Shown here piece after piece: positions 1-7,313 of a stretch of DNA of 48,478 nt. The stretch covers positions 1 to 48,478 of the forward strand of contig QCBK01000011.1 in NCBI GenBank assembly GCA_003281635.1, written 5' to 3'. This stretch comes from Prochlorococcus sp. AG-347-G22 (GTDB lineage Bacteria; Cyanobacteriota; Cyanobacteriia; PCC-6307; Cyanobiaceae). A program made the translations under genes and the position numbers. The first letter of the stretch is position 1. Each line of letters begins with the position of its first letter. The notes under the pieces were generated by a model that did no database searches, had not been told where the DNA came from, and saw nothing but the letters and a program-made list of their open reading frames with translations.

Positions 1-1
1 T

Positions 2-391
2 ACTTTAGATTTTAGAGTAATTGAATCAATAAGCCTTGATCTTAAAAAGCATATTTGGGATCCTGCAAGCTTGAATACTTTTTGGTTTGAATTAGTTAAT
101 GGTGCTTATGGGGATGTATATAGAGCAAAAGCATTAATGAACTTGCCGGATGGGCGTTACATCTTGTTTAACTGGATAGTTAGTCAGCAAGGATCTCAAT
201 ATCAAACATTAAACCAAGTCGCCCCTCTTAATGGAAGACCAGAAAGATGTTCTGAAATTGTTATACAAGGGAAAAATTTAAACTTCGAGTCAATAAAATC
301 AACGATTCATAATTGTCTTCTTAATGATGCTGTACTAGATCATCATCAAACTTCACTTAGAAATTCACAACTACAAACTGCTCGCCGTTAA
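2..391 (+). CDS. CobW/G3E-family GTPase, C-terminal part (5' end outside window)
   Basis: The reading frame is open from the left edge, so this is the 3' end of a longer gene; a TTG at 71 is only an internal codon. The visible residues match the CobW C-terminal domain: a GDVYRAKALMNLPDGR block, then a GRPERCSEIVIQGKNL block and a final helix with a C-L-L ending. In complete proteins this domain follows a G3E P-loop GTPase domain and helps deliver a metal ion or cofactor to a client enzyme; the GTPase half is not in the window, so metal and client cannot be named. The stop at 389-391 lies 7 bases before the next start. Family membership is fairly sure; the role is not. Confidence 0.65.
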   Translation, partial: TLDFRVIESISLDLKKHIWDPASLNTFWFELVNGAYGDVYRAKALMNLPDGRYILFNWIVSQQGSQYQTLNQVAPLNGRPERCSEIVIQGKNLNFESIKSTIHNCLLNDAVLDHHQTSLRNSQLQTARR

Positions 392-398
392 TTTAAAA

Positions 399-605
399 AT
401 GAATCAAGCTGTCATCTCATGCTTACATGCAAATTTACCTGCAGTAGAGGCTGTCTTAAAAGATATTGAACTCCAAGGAATTACAAATATTACCTGTCTT
501 GGAGATTTAAGAATAAGAAATTCATTAAAGAGAGATGTTATTGGAATAAATTTGAAGAAAAAGGTTCTCAAGCAAAAAAATGCAAATCAATATTATTTAA
601 ATTAG
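399..605 (+). pseudogene. Metallophosphoesterase, N-terminal remnant
   Basis: The first 36 or so codons read like the start of a calcineurin-type metallophosphoesterase: a VISCLHANLPAVEAVLKDIE block (the Cys-x-His variant of the Asp-x-His metal motif), then ITCLGDL, the second metal motif. After this Gly-Asp, at about position 505, similarity stops and the remaining 31 codons are low-complexity Lys/Asn-rich. The same DNA is open in another frame that continues into the next gene. A full enzyme has 200 or more residues and needs the downstream GNHD and His motifs, all missing here. It is read as a gene cut by a deletion and joined to unrelated sequence, and is unlikely to be active. Confidence 0.6.
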
Positions 606-655
606 GTGAAAAAGCTGAAAAGATTTCAAAAAAACCTCATAGTTACTGTATAGGT

Positions 656-1087
656 TTGAAAAAAGTTAAAGACATATCAAGTTACAAGGAATGCATAAGA
701 CAAGAAGATAAGATAACAAAAAAACAAAAAGAATTGGAAAGACTTGCCAGAAAAGCAAGAAACCAACTTAAAGGAATAGACGCCTTAATTTATAAAGGCA
801 AAACCTATACTGCTAGCAGAAAATGTCCTGTTGGTCAGAATATGTATTGGTCAGTCACCAGTGGGTTTATGAGGAAAAATAAAGTTTCGGAATTAGGATG
901 TATGACCAAAGCCCAGAATGAAGAATATTGGAGGCAATATAAATTACAAAAAGCAGGAGCTCCTAGAGTTACAGGTGGAGGTTCTGGGTGGAATTATAAT
1001 AATCAAGCACAACAAAATAGAATGAGAATTCAGACTAATGAATATAAGCAATACTTAAAAGACTACTCAAAAGATATGGGTTGGTAG
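656..1087 (+). CDS. Hypothetical protein, probably missing its original start
   Basis: Family not recognised. The TTG at 656 is the only conventional start near the front (the first in-frame ATG is at 841), but the frame is open back to 470 and residues from about 510 on look like real protein, with the same Lys/Cys-rich style and several spaced cysteines. The visible protein has a basic, coiled-coil-like helix (KKQKELERLARKARNQL), a Cys-Pro-Val-Gly-Gln-Asn-Met-Tyr-Trp segment and a Gly/Asn/Gln-rich tail. It has no signal peptide at the listed start. It ends in TAG directly followed by the ATG at 1088, so the two genes are probably cotranscribed. The upstream junction suggests the gene lost its own beginning. 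Confidence 0.45.
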   Translation: MKKVKDISSYKECIRQEDKITKKQKELERLARKARNQLKGIDALIYKGKTYTASRKCPVGQNMYWSVTSGFMRKNKVSELGCMTKAQNEEYWRQYKLQKAGAPRVTGGGSGWNYNNQAQQNRMRIQTNEYKQYLKDYSKDMGW

Positions 1088-1471
1088 ATGAAAAGATTAT
1101 TAATCCCACTACTAGCTGCTATCGCTTTACCTACCGCTGTAATCGCTGATGATCATAGTTTCGAAAGCTGGAAAGAAAGTCATTTTAAAAATTATCCATT
1201 TGAATGCCTTCCAACTGGGTCAACGCCAGAATATACAAGATGTGCTTCAGAAGATCTACTTAAAAGTGATTGGGAGTTAAAAAAAGAATTAAATAATGAC
1301 GACCTTTGGAAGCAATGGAGAACAGTAAGAGGTAGGGTTTGTTATCACTATCAAAACAAATTCTTTGGGCAGGGGACAGTTAAACCTTTAATGACTATTA
1401 GTTGTGAGCAAAGATTAAATAGTGAAATAAAAAGATATTGCATCACGGGAGAAGATAAACAATGTGGGTAA
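1088..1471 (+). CDS. Secreted small protein, LprI-like (DUF1311-type)
   Basis: A clear signal peptide opens the 127-residue protein: MKR, a hydrophobic run (LLIPLLAAIALPTAV) and an Ala-Asp cleavage region near residue 20. The mature part has six cysteines, suiting a disulfide-bonded periplasmic protein. Residues 70-118 (W-x2-W-x3-R-x3-C, then Gly-x-Gly and Cys-x-x-Arg-Leu) resemble the LprI/DUF1311 domain, known from lysozyme inhibitors of Gram-negative bacteria. The start touches the stop of the previous gene, suggesting translational coupling. Export is well supported; the LprI match is by eye, and lysozyme inhibition in this organism is only a possibility. Confidence 0.55.
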   Translation: MKRLLIPLLAAIALPTAVIADDHSFESWKESHFKNYPFECLPTGSTPEYTRCASEDLLKSDWELKKELNNDDLWKQWRTVRGRVCYHYQNKFFGQGTVKPLMTISCEQRLNSEIKRYCITGEDKQCG

Positions 1472-1585
1472 TTTTAATTTTTAATTTCTTAAAAAATAAG
1501 TATTTTATTGACAATAAAAGTAAATTGACAGTCAATCTAAAATAGAAATCAATTAACTACTTTTCCTTTTAACTAGAACATAAAA

Positions 1586-3121
1586 ATGGCAAAGACTCCT
1601 AGTAAAAAAAATTTGTTAGGTGAACAATCCATTATCACTAGAGAAAAAGATGCTCATAATTTTAAAAAAGACAGCAATGTTGAAAAACAAAAAAAGCCAA
1701 ATTTTAAACCTTTAAAAGGGAAAAATCTTTTATCAAGAATTAACCGAATTACTGGCTCAACTAATCTTGAAAATTATAAAGGCAGTTTTTTTGATCTAGC
1801 TCGTCAATGCGGATATATAAGCTCATTAAATAAAAGATCATTTTTATACAAAAGAAAATATGCACTTAAAAATAAAATGCAATCTTTTATTTGGGAATAT
1901 CACAAAGAAAATAAAACAAGTCAAATTGGGCGCAAAAACATAGACGCAATTTTTAAAGCAGAAATTGATGTACTAATTGCCAATAACGAAAATCAAAAAC
2001 CATCAGGCATATTAAATAAACAACAACTTAAAGAGAAGAAAAGAGAACGTGAGCGAATTAAAAATGAAAATAAAGCATTAAAAGGTGAGGAATTAATATC
2101 AAAAATTATCCATTATCACGGGTCTGCCAGCCTATTAAGCTACAAAGGAAATCTTAGAGATATTGCTGCCAAATGTGGATTTTTAAGTCCTCATAGTGTT
2201 GGAGGAAAATCAAATAAAGGAGGAATAATTAGATTTATTAGCGCTTATCACAATGCATTGAAAGCTACTAAACGTTTCCAACAAAAAGACAATATACATA
2301 GACATTATGATGCCCTTTACAAAGAACTTATAAAAAAATATGAAAGCGTTCCTATCCCACAGAAAAAGGAAAAACCAAAACTCAAAAAAGATCCAATTAA
2401 GATCAAATCTTTTAAGGTAAATAGTATTTTGAATGATAAGACAAGAAACACAAATATCGATAAAGATGAAATCAAAAATTTAAGTAACGTTTTTCAAATT
2501 AAGCAGTACGAAAAACTTAGTGGTTTTAAACTTCTTGATCAGGTACTTGCTCTTCATAGTAGTGGCAAAAGCGAGACAAGTATTTGCACAGTTACTGGCT
2601 ATCAAATCGATAAAATTGGAACCTTTAGAAGAGCTTTTGCTAGATCTGCAGGAGTTCAGTTAGCTCCACTTTCAAGAATGATTAATGAGATGAGAAATAA
2701 AGAATTACTCTCTAAAGAAACACTTGAAAATAAACAACCCAAAGAACTATTTATTGACAGAGAAAAAATTACAACTCAAATTAAAAAAGTTTATAGAAAT
2801 CCAAAATTTAGAAAAGCGATCTTAAATGAATATGGTTCTATTTGTTCTTGTTGCAATATTTCAATGGAAACTTTATTAGAAGCTGCACATATCATTCCAG
2901 TTGAGAATAAAGGAAATGATGATGTAGGGAATGGAATACCTTTATGCCCTACACATCACACAGCATTTGATAATTTCTTATTCACAATCAATCCTTCTGA
3001 TAATTCAATAATTTACAAAGACGGATTAAGCTCTGAAGATCTACAAATTACTAAAAATAATTGCGAACTAAACGTAAACAAAGAGTCTTTGGAATATAGA
3101 TACAAATTATTTTCTGAGTAA
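1586..3121 (+). CDS. Large protein with three cyAbrB-like repeats and a C-terminal HNH nuclease domain
   Basis: 511 residues. The C-terminus (about 408-472) is an HNH_2-like nuclease domain: CSCC at 420-423, Ala-Ala-His-Ile-Ile-Pro with His435, and Cys-Pro-Thr-His-His at 454-458 followed by an Ala-Phe-Asp. The front holds three related blocks at about 42-100, 164-225 and 310-360. Each begins Leu-(Lys/Ser)-Gly-x-x-Leu-(Leu/Ile) and the first two contain an Ala-(Arg/Ala)-x-Cys-Gly-(Tyr/Phe) motif, the pattern of the cyanobacterial AbrB-like DNA-binding family. Basic linkers separate them. The start is the ATG after an AT-rich 114-base gap. The likely role is DNA cleavage guided by DNA-binding repeats (defence, homing or repair); the function is inference. 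Confidence 0.7.
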   Translation: MAKTPSKKNLLGEQSIITREKDAHNFKKDSNVEKQKKPNFKPLKGKNLLSRINRITGSTNLENYKGSFFDLARQCGYISSLNKRSFLYKRKYALKNKMQSFIWEYHKENKTSQIGRKNIDAIFKAEIDVLIANNENQKPSGILNKQQLKEKKRERERIKNENKALKGEELISKIIHYHGSASLLSYKGNLRDIAAKCGFLSPHSVGGKSNKGGIIRFISAYHNALKATKRFQQKDNIHRHYDALYKELIKKYESVPIPQKKEKPKLKKDPIKIKSFKVNSILNDKTRNTNIDKDEIKNLSNVFQIKQYEKLSGFKLLDQVLALHSSGKSETSICTVTGYQIDKIGTFRRAFARSAGVQLAPLSRMINEMRNKELLSKETLENKQPKELFIDREKITTQIKKVYRNPKFRKAILNEYGSICSCCNISMETLLEAAHIIPVENKGNDDVGNGIPLCPTHHTAFDNFLFTINPSDNSIIYKDGLSSEDLQITKNNCELNVNKESLEYRYKLFSE

Positions 3122-3198
3122 GTAAAAACACAAACTCAACATCTATATAAAGGGTTAAAAAAATAAAATAAATTTCTCTTAGGGTTTACATACGCGGA

Positions 3199-3349
3199 AT
3201 GGATTCATCCCCCATGCCACCCATTACTTTCCTAAATAGGAGCTTTGATGGATAATGTATTTATATCTGAACGAGTTATTCTAACTTCATTCGAACCTGA
3301 AATTTTCGCCGAGATCCCATGCCACAACAGGAACCTAGCTACTGGTTAA
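3199..3349 (+). other. GC-richer leader with overlapping mini-ORFs before the EVE gene
   Basis: This stretch in the 197-base gap after the HNH gene is clearly richer in G+C than its flanks. Two short frames are visible: 3199-3255 (18 codons plus stop) and 3248-3349 (33 codons plus stop). The second has an AGGAG ribosome site at 3238-3242, five bases before its ATG, and overlaps the EVE start at 3319 out of frame. CCCATGCCAC occurs twice, at 3211-3220 and at the EVE start (3316-3325). It could be an upstream-ORF leader, a small RNA or gene debris; the sequence does not decide. Confidence 0.25.
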
Positions 3350-3783
3350 TGAAAAGTGAGCCTGATGCTTACAGCATTGACACTTTAAAAAATGACGGTG
3401 TAACTTTGTGGGACGGAATAAGAAATTATCAGGCTCGAAATTTTATGAGAAAAATGAATAAAGGAGATAAGGTTTTTTTCTATCATTCGAACTGTAAACC
3501 ACCAGGTATTGTGGGACTTATGGAAGTAATAGATCTAAATATTGTTGACCCTACTCAATTTGATAAAGATTCAAAATATTTTGATCCAAAATCGAAACCT
3601 GATAACCCGAGATGGGATTGTGTAAAAGTAAAATATAAATTTAAGACAGATAAGATTTTAAGTTTACCTGAATTAAAGATTCTGTTTAATGAAGATGAGT
3701 TGTTAGTTGTGAAGAAAGGAAATAGGTTATCTATATTACCTGTAAAGAATGATGTTGCAAAAATACTACTAGAAAATATATAA
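3319..3783 (+). CDS. EVE-domain protein (THYN1-like)
   Basis: The 154-residue protein is one EVE domain of the PUA-like fold. It opens with the signature Tyr-Trp-Leu-Met-Lys-Ser-Glu-Pro, then Tyr-Ser-Ile-Asp, Trp-Asp-Gly-Ile-Arg-Asn-Tyr-Gln-Ala-Arg and GDKVFFYHSN. EVE domains bind modified bases in DNA or RNA. Stand-alone forms of this length are common in bacteria and are often thought to act on modified RNA; in other genomes EVE domains are fused to or adjacent to HNH-type restriction nucleases. Here an HNH gene lies 197 bases upstream on the same strand. The domain call is firm, the ligand is not known. Confidence 0.88.
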   Translation: MPQQEPSYWLMKSEPDAYSIDTLKNDGVTLWDGIRNYQARNFMRKMNKGDKVFFYHSNCKPPGIVGLMEVIDLNIVDPTQFDKDSKYFDPKSKPDNPRWDCVKVKYKFKTDKILSLPELKILFNEDELLVVKKGNRLSILPVKNDVAKILLENI

Positions 3784-3790
3784 AAATTTT

Positions 3791-4117
3791 TTAGTCCTTA
3801 AAATTCATTGAAAACATATTACCAATATATAGTCTTGTTAAATCCCTATTTTGAAATCCTTTTTGCATCAAAAATCCTGCGATAGCAGCTTGAAGTATTC
3901 TGTATTGATCCCAGTTAGGATGGTCCTCAACAAATTCTTTCATGGCATTTTGAAGATTTTCTTGAAGTTCACATTTGAAACTTATTACATCATCTTTATG
4001 ATTTAAAACTTTTGAATTTTCATCGTAATTTAACTCTTGCATATTTAAAAAAAATTGTTGAAATTTAATACTACAAAATGTAGTTTTCTCCATAATTACT
4101 AAATCGTCAACAAACAT
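3791..4117 (-). CDS. DUF2811 protein
   Basis: The conserved core is near the C-terminus: a Glu-(Phe/Leu)-Val-x-x-His-Pro-Asn-Trp-Asp-Gln-Tyr-Arg block, an Ala-Gly-Phe-Leu block, and Leu-Thr-Arg-Leu-Tyr ending in Asn-Met-Phe. This is the cyanobacterial DUF2811 family of unknown function, usually about 60-80 residues. The listed start gives 108 residues. An internal ATG at 4042 gives 83 residues and fits the family length better; ATGs at 4093 and 4117 have no better ribosome site. It faces the EVE gene tail to tail with 7 bases between. Confidence 0.7.
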   Translation of the reverse strand: MFVDDLVIMEKTTFCSIKFQQFFLNMQELNYDENSKVLNHKDDVISFKCELQENLQNAMKEFVEDHPNWDQYRILQAAIAGFLMQKGFQNRDLTRLYIGNMFSMNFKD

Positions 4118-4239
4118 AATTAAGAATCAGTCTCAGATCGTAGAATAATGAGAATACAGTCATAAAGTGAGTGGTCAAGGAAATTAATTTTATAAAATTA
4201 AAACTCACTGAAATATAAAGATTTATATAAAATCACAAG

Positions 4240-4293
4240 TTTTCCACATGGCTTTGATCAATAGATATTTTTTAAAAAAAATGCTGTGGAAAA
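4240..4293. promoter_or_regulatory. Inverted pair of DnaA-box-like sites
   Basis: TTTTCCACA occurs at 4240-4248 and its reverse complement TGTGGAAAA at 4285-4293, in the 239-base gap between two minus-strand genes. TTTTCCACA is one mismatch from the TTATCCACA consensus and is a form used as a DnaA box in cyanobacteria. Runs of A and T follow at 4293-4312. No dnaN or dnaA gene is near, so this is not the expected chromosomal origin. It could be a DnaA-regulated promoter or a titration site, or chance in AT-rich DNA. The rest of the gap shows nothing recognisable. Confidence 0.35.
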
Positions 4294-4356
4294 GTTGTGA
4301 AAAAAATTTTTTTTGAGGGGGAAATATTTTCCAAAATTTCCAATTTTATTTATCTT

Positions 4357-4728
4357 TTAATCCATTGATTCCCACATTTTTTTTATTTCATAAAATAAAT
4401 TTTGGGCAATTGGTATCGGCCAATACATTTCAAAGGATCTGCTGTGGTCTTGACTTTCAAAAACAAGCCTTAAACTCCATTCGTTTTTTTTTCCCTCTAG
4501 CTGAATATACCAAGGTAGTTGTTCTAATTCTAAAGTTATAGATTCTTCATCCATCAATTCATCCTTCATAACAAATAGTTGCTTATTAATTTTTAAAAGT
4601 AGAAGGTAAAGTGAATAGAATTCACTTTTTTGTAACTCGATTGACCAATTATCAACACCAATCAAAAAGCAAAATTTGCCTTTTTTAAAATCTTTAAGTA
4701 ATCTCCATCCTTTTTGGTCTTTTACCAA
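4357..4728 (-). CDS. DUF1818 protein
   Basis: 123 residues matching the cyanobacterial DUF1818 layout: Gly-Trp-Arg-Leu near the N-terminus, Phe-Leu-Ile-Gly-Val-Asp-Asn-Trp-Ser-Ile-Glu-Leu, a Leu-rich helix, Leu-Met-Asp-Glu-Glu-Ser-Ile, and a C-terminal Glu-Met-Tyr-Trp-Pro. Function is unknown. The start is a TTG two bases after the rpoZ stop, so it is very probably translated from the rpoZ message by coupling. Confidence 0.7.
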   Translation of the reverse strand: MVKDQKGWRLLKDFKKGKFCFLIGVDNWSIELQKSEFYSLYLLLLKINKQLFVMKDELMDEESITLELEQLPWYIQLEGKKNEWSLRLVFESQDHSRSFEMYWPIPIAQNLFYEIKKMWESMD

Positions 4729-4730
4729 AA

Positions 4731-4967
4731 TTACCCTGGAAGTAAATCTGGTTGATCTTGCTCATCGCTTAATTCAATAATTGACCTTTGAACAGGTTTA
4801 ATAGTTGACTCCTCTAATAAGCCATCAAAATCATCAAAACGTCTTTGTTTAGCTCTGAAAGCTATTTTCACTGTGGTTAAATATCTATTAGTTGATTTTC
4901 TTATCAAGCTTTCACCTCTCTTTGCAAGATCATTAGAATCGATTCCTGCATTATTAGTTATGTTCAT
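4731..4967 (-). CDS. rpoZ: RNA polymerase omega subunit
   Basis: 78 residues with the omega pattern: an N-terminal [10 protein letters not shown] helix, then Asn-Arg-Tyr near residue 27, Ala-Phe-Arg-Ala-Lys-Gln-Arg-Arg, and an acidic tail. Omega binds the beta' subunit and helps assemble RNA polymerase. It is the first gene of a minus-strand pair with the DUF1818 gene, the usual picocyanobacterial neighbour, and lies back to back with the Hsp70-like gene across 95 bases. Confidence 0.93.
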   Translation of the reverse strand: MNITNNAGIDSNDLAKRGESLIRKSTNRYLTTVKIAFRAKQRRFDDFDGLLEESTIKPVQRSIIELSDEQDQPDLLPG

Positions 4968-5062
4968 TAAAAAAATTTTATTATAAAATGTATTTTACAG
5001 TTTATTCGACCATTTCAAACAATAAATTACAAAAAGAACTTAATTGACTCTAATAATTTTTT

Positions 5063-6631
5063 ATGAAAGAAAGTTTATCTGGAACACTTGCTATTGATTT
5101 AGGGAACACTAATACTGTAATAGCTTTTCAAGATCAAAAAGATATAAATTCTGTTTTAGTTGAAATACCTAATATTACATCATCTCCAGGAATTATCCCT
5201 ACAGCCGTTTGGTTCGAGGATCCTTCAAAGATTACTAAAATTGGTATAAGTGCTTTAGAGATGAGGGATAACTTAAATTCTGATTCATTTTTTCATTCGA
5301 ACTTTAAAAGATTAATTGGAAATTCTATTGAAAAGAGTAACCAAAATAATATTTTAAATCCCAATGAATGTGGCGAAAAATTCTTTCAAATTTTGTGGGA
5401 AAACATTCCTCACAAGTATGAGATCAAAAGACTTGTTTTAACTGCTCCTATTGATACATATAAAGGTTATAGAGAATGGTTAGTTAATCTTTGCGAGAGT
5501 ATATCTGTAGATGAAATAGCACTAGTTGATGAGCCTACTGCGGCCAGTTTAGGAATAAATGTACCATTTGGCTCAAAAATTATGACATTAGATATTGGAG
5601 GAAGTACAATCGATATGAATATAGTCAAAATAGAGGGGGGAGAAGGAAAATCTGGTCCAATAGCTGAACTATTAAAATTTAAAGGTAATGATGTAAGCTC
5701 AATTTCAAAACAAAAAATAAAGTGTGCTGAAATAATTGGGAAATCAGGATCAAAAATTGGTGGGAAGGATATTGACCAATGGATAGTTGATTATTTTATT
5801 CCAGGTAATGATTATGTTACTAATTTTTTAAAGGCAGAAGAAATAAAATGTAAACTCAGTTCATCTGCAATCAAATATGAAAATAAATATCCAATAAAAT
5901 TATTAACTGAACAACATCAAGAAAAAGAATATTACCTTAGTAAAGAAATATTCGAGAAAATACTCATTGAAAATAATCTTCTTAAGCACCTTAACTCTTT
6001 ACTCAAAGATTTATTAAATCAAGCAAGAGGCAAATTTTGCTCAGTTGAAGACTTAAATGCAATTATTTTTGTTGGTGGAGGAACGCAAATACCATTGATT
6101 AAAGAATGGATGACAAGAAAATTTTCAAAAATCCAAATAATGTCTCCACCTCCTATCGAATCAATAGCTTTGGGAGCTTTAGCAATGACACCTGGTGTAA
6201 AAATTAAAGACATATTAAACAAAGGATTATCTATAAGATTGTTTAATAAAAGAAAACAAAAACACTTTTGGCATCCCCTTTTTTGCAAAGGGCAAACATG
6301 GCCAACAGAAAACACTTTTAAACTGATCCTTCAAGCCAGTAAAAATAATCAGGAAATATTCGAAATAATAATTGGAGAAACACAAAAAGAAAGATCATAT
6401 GATGTAATTTTCGAAAATGGATTACCAAAGTTATCAGAGTTTCAAAATGAAGAAGAAATTATAAAATGGGACAAAAAACCACTCAAAATAGTATTAAAAA
6501 ATAAATCAAATATTGGAGAAGACAACTTAAAACTTTTTTTTAGAATTACGAAAAGTGCTGATTTATTTGTTAGGTGTTTTGATATTAAAGACGAATTTTT
6601 AGGCGAATATAATTTAGGAAATATCTTCTGA
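5063..6631 (+). CDS. Divergent Hsp70/DnaK-like ATPase
   Basis: 522 residues against about 630 for a true DnaK. The actin-like ATPase motifs are in order: phosphate-1 (Ala-Ile-Asp-Leu-Gly-Asn-Thr-Asn-Thr, residues 10-18), Asp-Glu-Pro-Thr-Ala-Ala-Ser at 156-162, phosphate-2 (Asp-Ile-Gly-Gly-Ser-Thr, 177-182), and an adenosine motif Phe-Val-Gly-Gly-Gly-Thr near 336. The part after about residue 380 is short and not a normal substrate-binding domain, and there is no EEVD-like end. It is read as an Hsp70-family ATPase of unknown client. It stands alone and ends 7 bases from the convergent pyrR. Confidence 0.8.
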   Translation: MKESLSGTLAIDLGNTNTVIAFQDQKDINSVLVEIPNITSSPGIIPTAVWFEDPSKITKIGISALEMRDNLNSDSFFHSNFKRLIGNSIEKSNQNNILNPNECGEKFFQILWENIPHKYEIKRLVLTAPIDTYKGYREWLVNLCESISVDEIALVDEPTAASLGINVPFGSKIMTLDIGGSTIDMNIVKIEGGEGKSGPIAELLKFKGNDVSSISKQKIKCAEIIGKSGSKIGGKDIDQWIVDYFIPGNDYVTNFLKAEEIKCKLSSSAIKYENKYPIKLLTEQHQEKEYYLSKEIFEKILIENNLLKHLNSLLKDLLNQARGKFCSVEDLNAIIFVGGGTQIPLIKEWMTRKFSKIQIMSPPPIESIALGALAMTPGVKIKDILNKGLSIRLFNKRKQKHFWHPLFCKGQTWPTENTFKLILQASKNNQEIFEIIIGETQKERSYDVIFENGLPKLSEFQNEEEIIKWDKKPLKIVLKNKSNIGEDNLKLFFRITKSADLFVRCFDIKDEFLGEYNLGNIF

Positions 6632-6638
6632 AAGCTAG

Positions 6639-7175
6639 CTATTCAAGAAAAACTCCTTCTTCATTATCAACATTATTTAAACGTAAACTAATTCTTTCAA
6701 TTTTACTAGTTGGAACTTTTTTACCACAAAAATCTGGTTGAATAGGTAATTCTCTATGACCTCTATCTACCATTACTAGTAACATTATTCTTTGAGGTCT
6801 GCCCCATGAATATAAAGCATCCATTGCAGCTCTAATCGTTCTACCTGTGTAAATTACATCATCTATTAAGAGAATTTCTTGTTTCTCAATAGGAGTTGGA
6901 ATATCTGCAGCTTGTATTAGGCGAGTGCCAACTTTATTTTGATCATCTCTATAAAAAGTTGGATCAATTGTTCCTTTTCTAACTCTTAAACCTGTCCTTA
7001 AGAATAATTCATTTTCTAGCACTTCTGTTAGCTCAATTCCTCTAGTAGGGATACCAACCAGTAGGAGTTTATCAACTTTTTTAACTTTTTCGATGATTTC
7101 GGAAGTCAAACGCGAAATAGTTTTTCTAAGCTCAACTTCAGAGAGGATTACGATCTTTTTTGTTTTCTTGGACAT
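6639..7175 (-). CDS. pyrR: PyrR: uracil phosphoribosyltransferase / pyr regulator
   Basis: 178 residues, the usual PyrR length. The PRPP-binding loop of type I phosphoribosyltransferases is at 101-117 (Ile-Leu-Leu-Ile-Asp-Asp-Val-Ile-Tyr-Thr-Gly-Arg-Thr), with Gly-Ile-Pro-Thr-Arg-Gly at 41-46 and Val-Asp-Arg-Gly-His-Arg-Glu-Leu-Pro-Ile later. PyrR makes UMP from uracil and PRPP; in Firmicutes it also binds pyr mRNA. No pyr gene or attenuator is visible here, so only the enzyme activity is suggested. Confidence 0.9.
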   Translation of the reverse strand: MSKKTKKIVILSEVELRKTISRLTSEIIEKVKKVDKLLLVGIPTRGIELTEVLENELFLRTGLRVRKGTIDPTFYRDDQNKVGTRLIQAADIPTPIEKQEILLIDDVIYTGRTIRAAMDALYSWGRPQRIMLLVMVDRGHRELPIQPDFCGKKVPTSKIERISLRLNNVDNEEGVFLE

Positions 7176-7313
7176 GATTTATCAAGAAATAAAAGTCATT
7201 TAATTTTTTTCATAAATTAGCAAAAGCTAACTATATTAAATATAAATTGTTAAAGGGCAACGTTTGAAGCTAAATTTAAGGTCAGATCATCTAAAACTGA
7301 ATTTGATCTAAAT

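Noticed and set aside
3255..3318. TTCGAA-containing stretch resembling a tRNA or tmRNA T-loop
   Set aside because: Neither strand gives a T-stem, acceptor stem or anticodon arm around it.
4118..4356. Chromosomal replication origin
   Set aside because: Only two DnaA-like boxes and no dnaN, dnaA or other origin gene nearby; kept only as a regulatory candidate.
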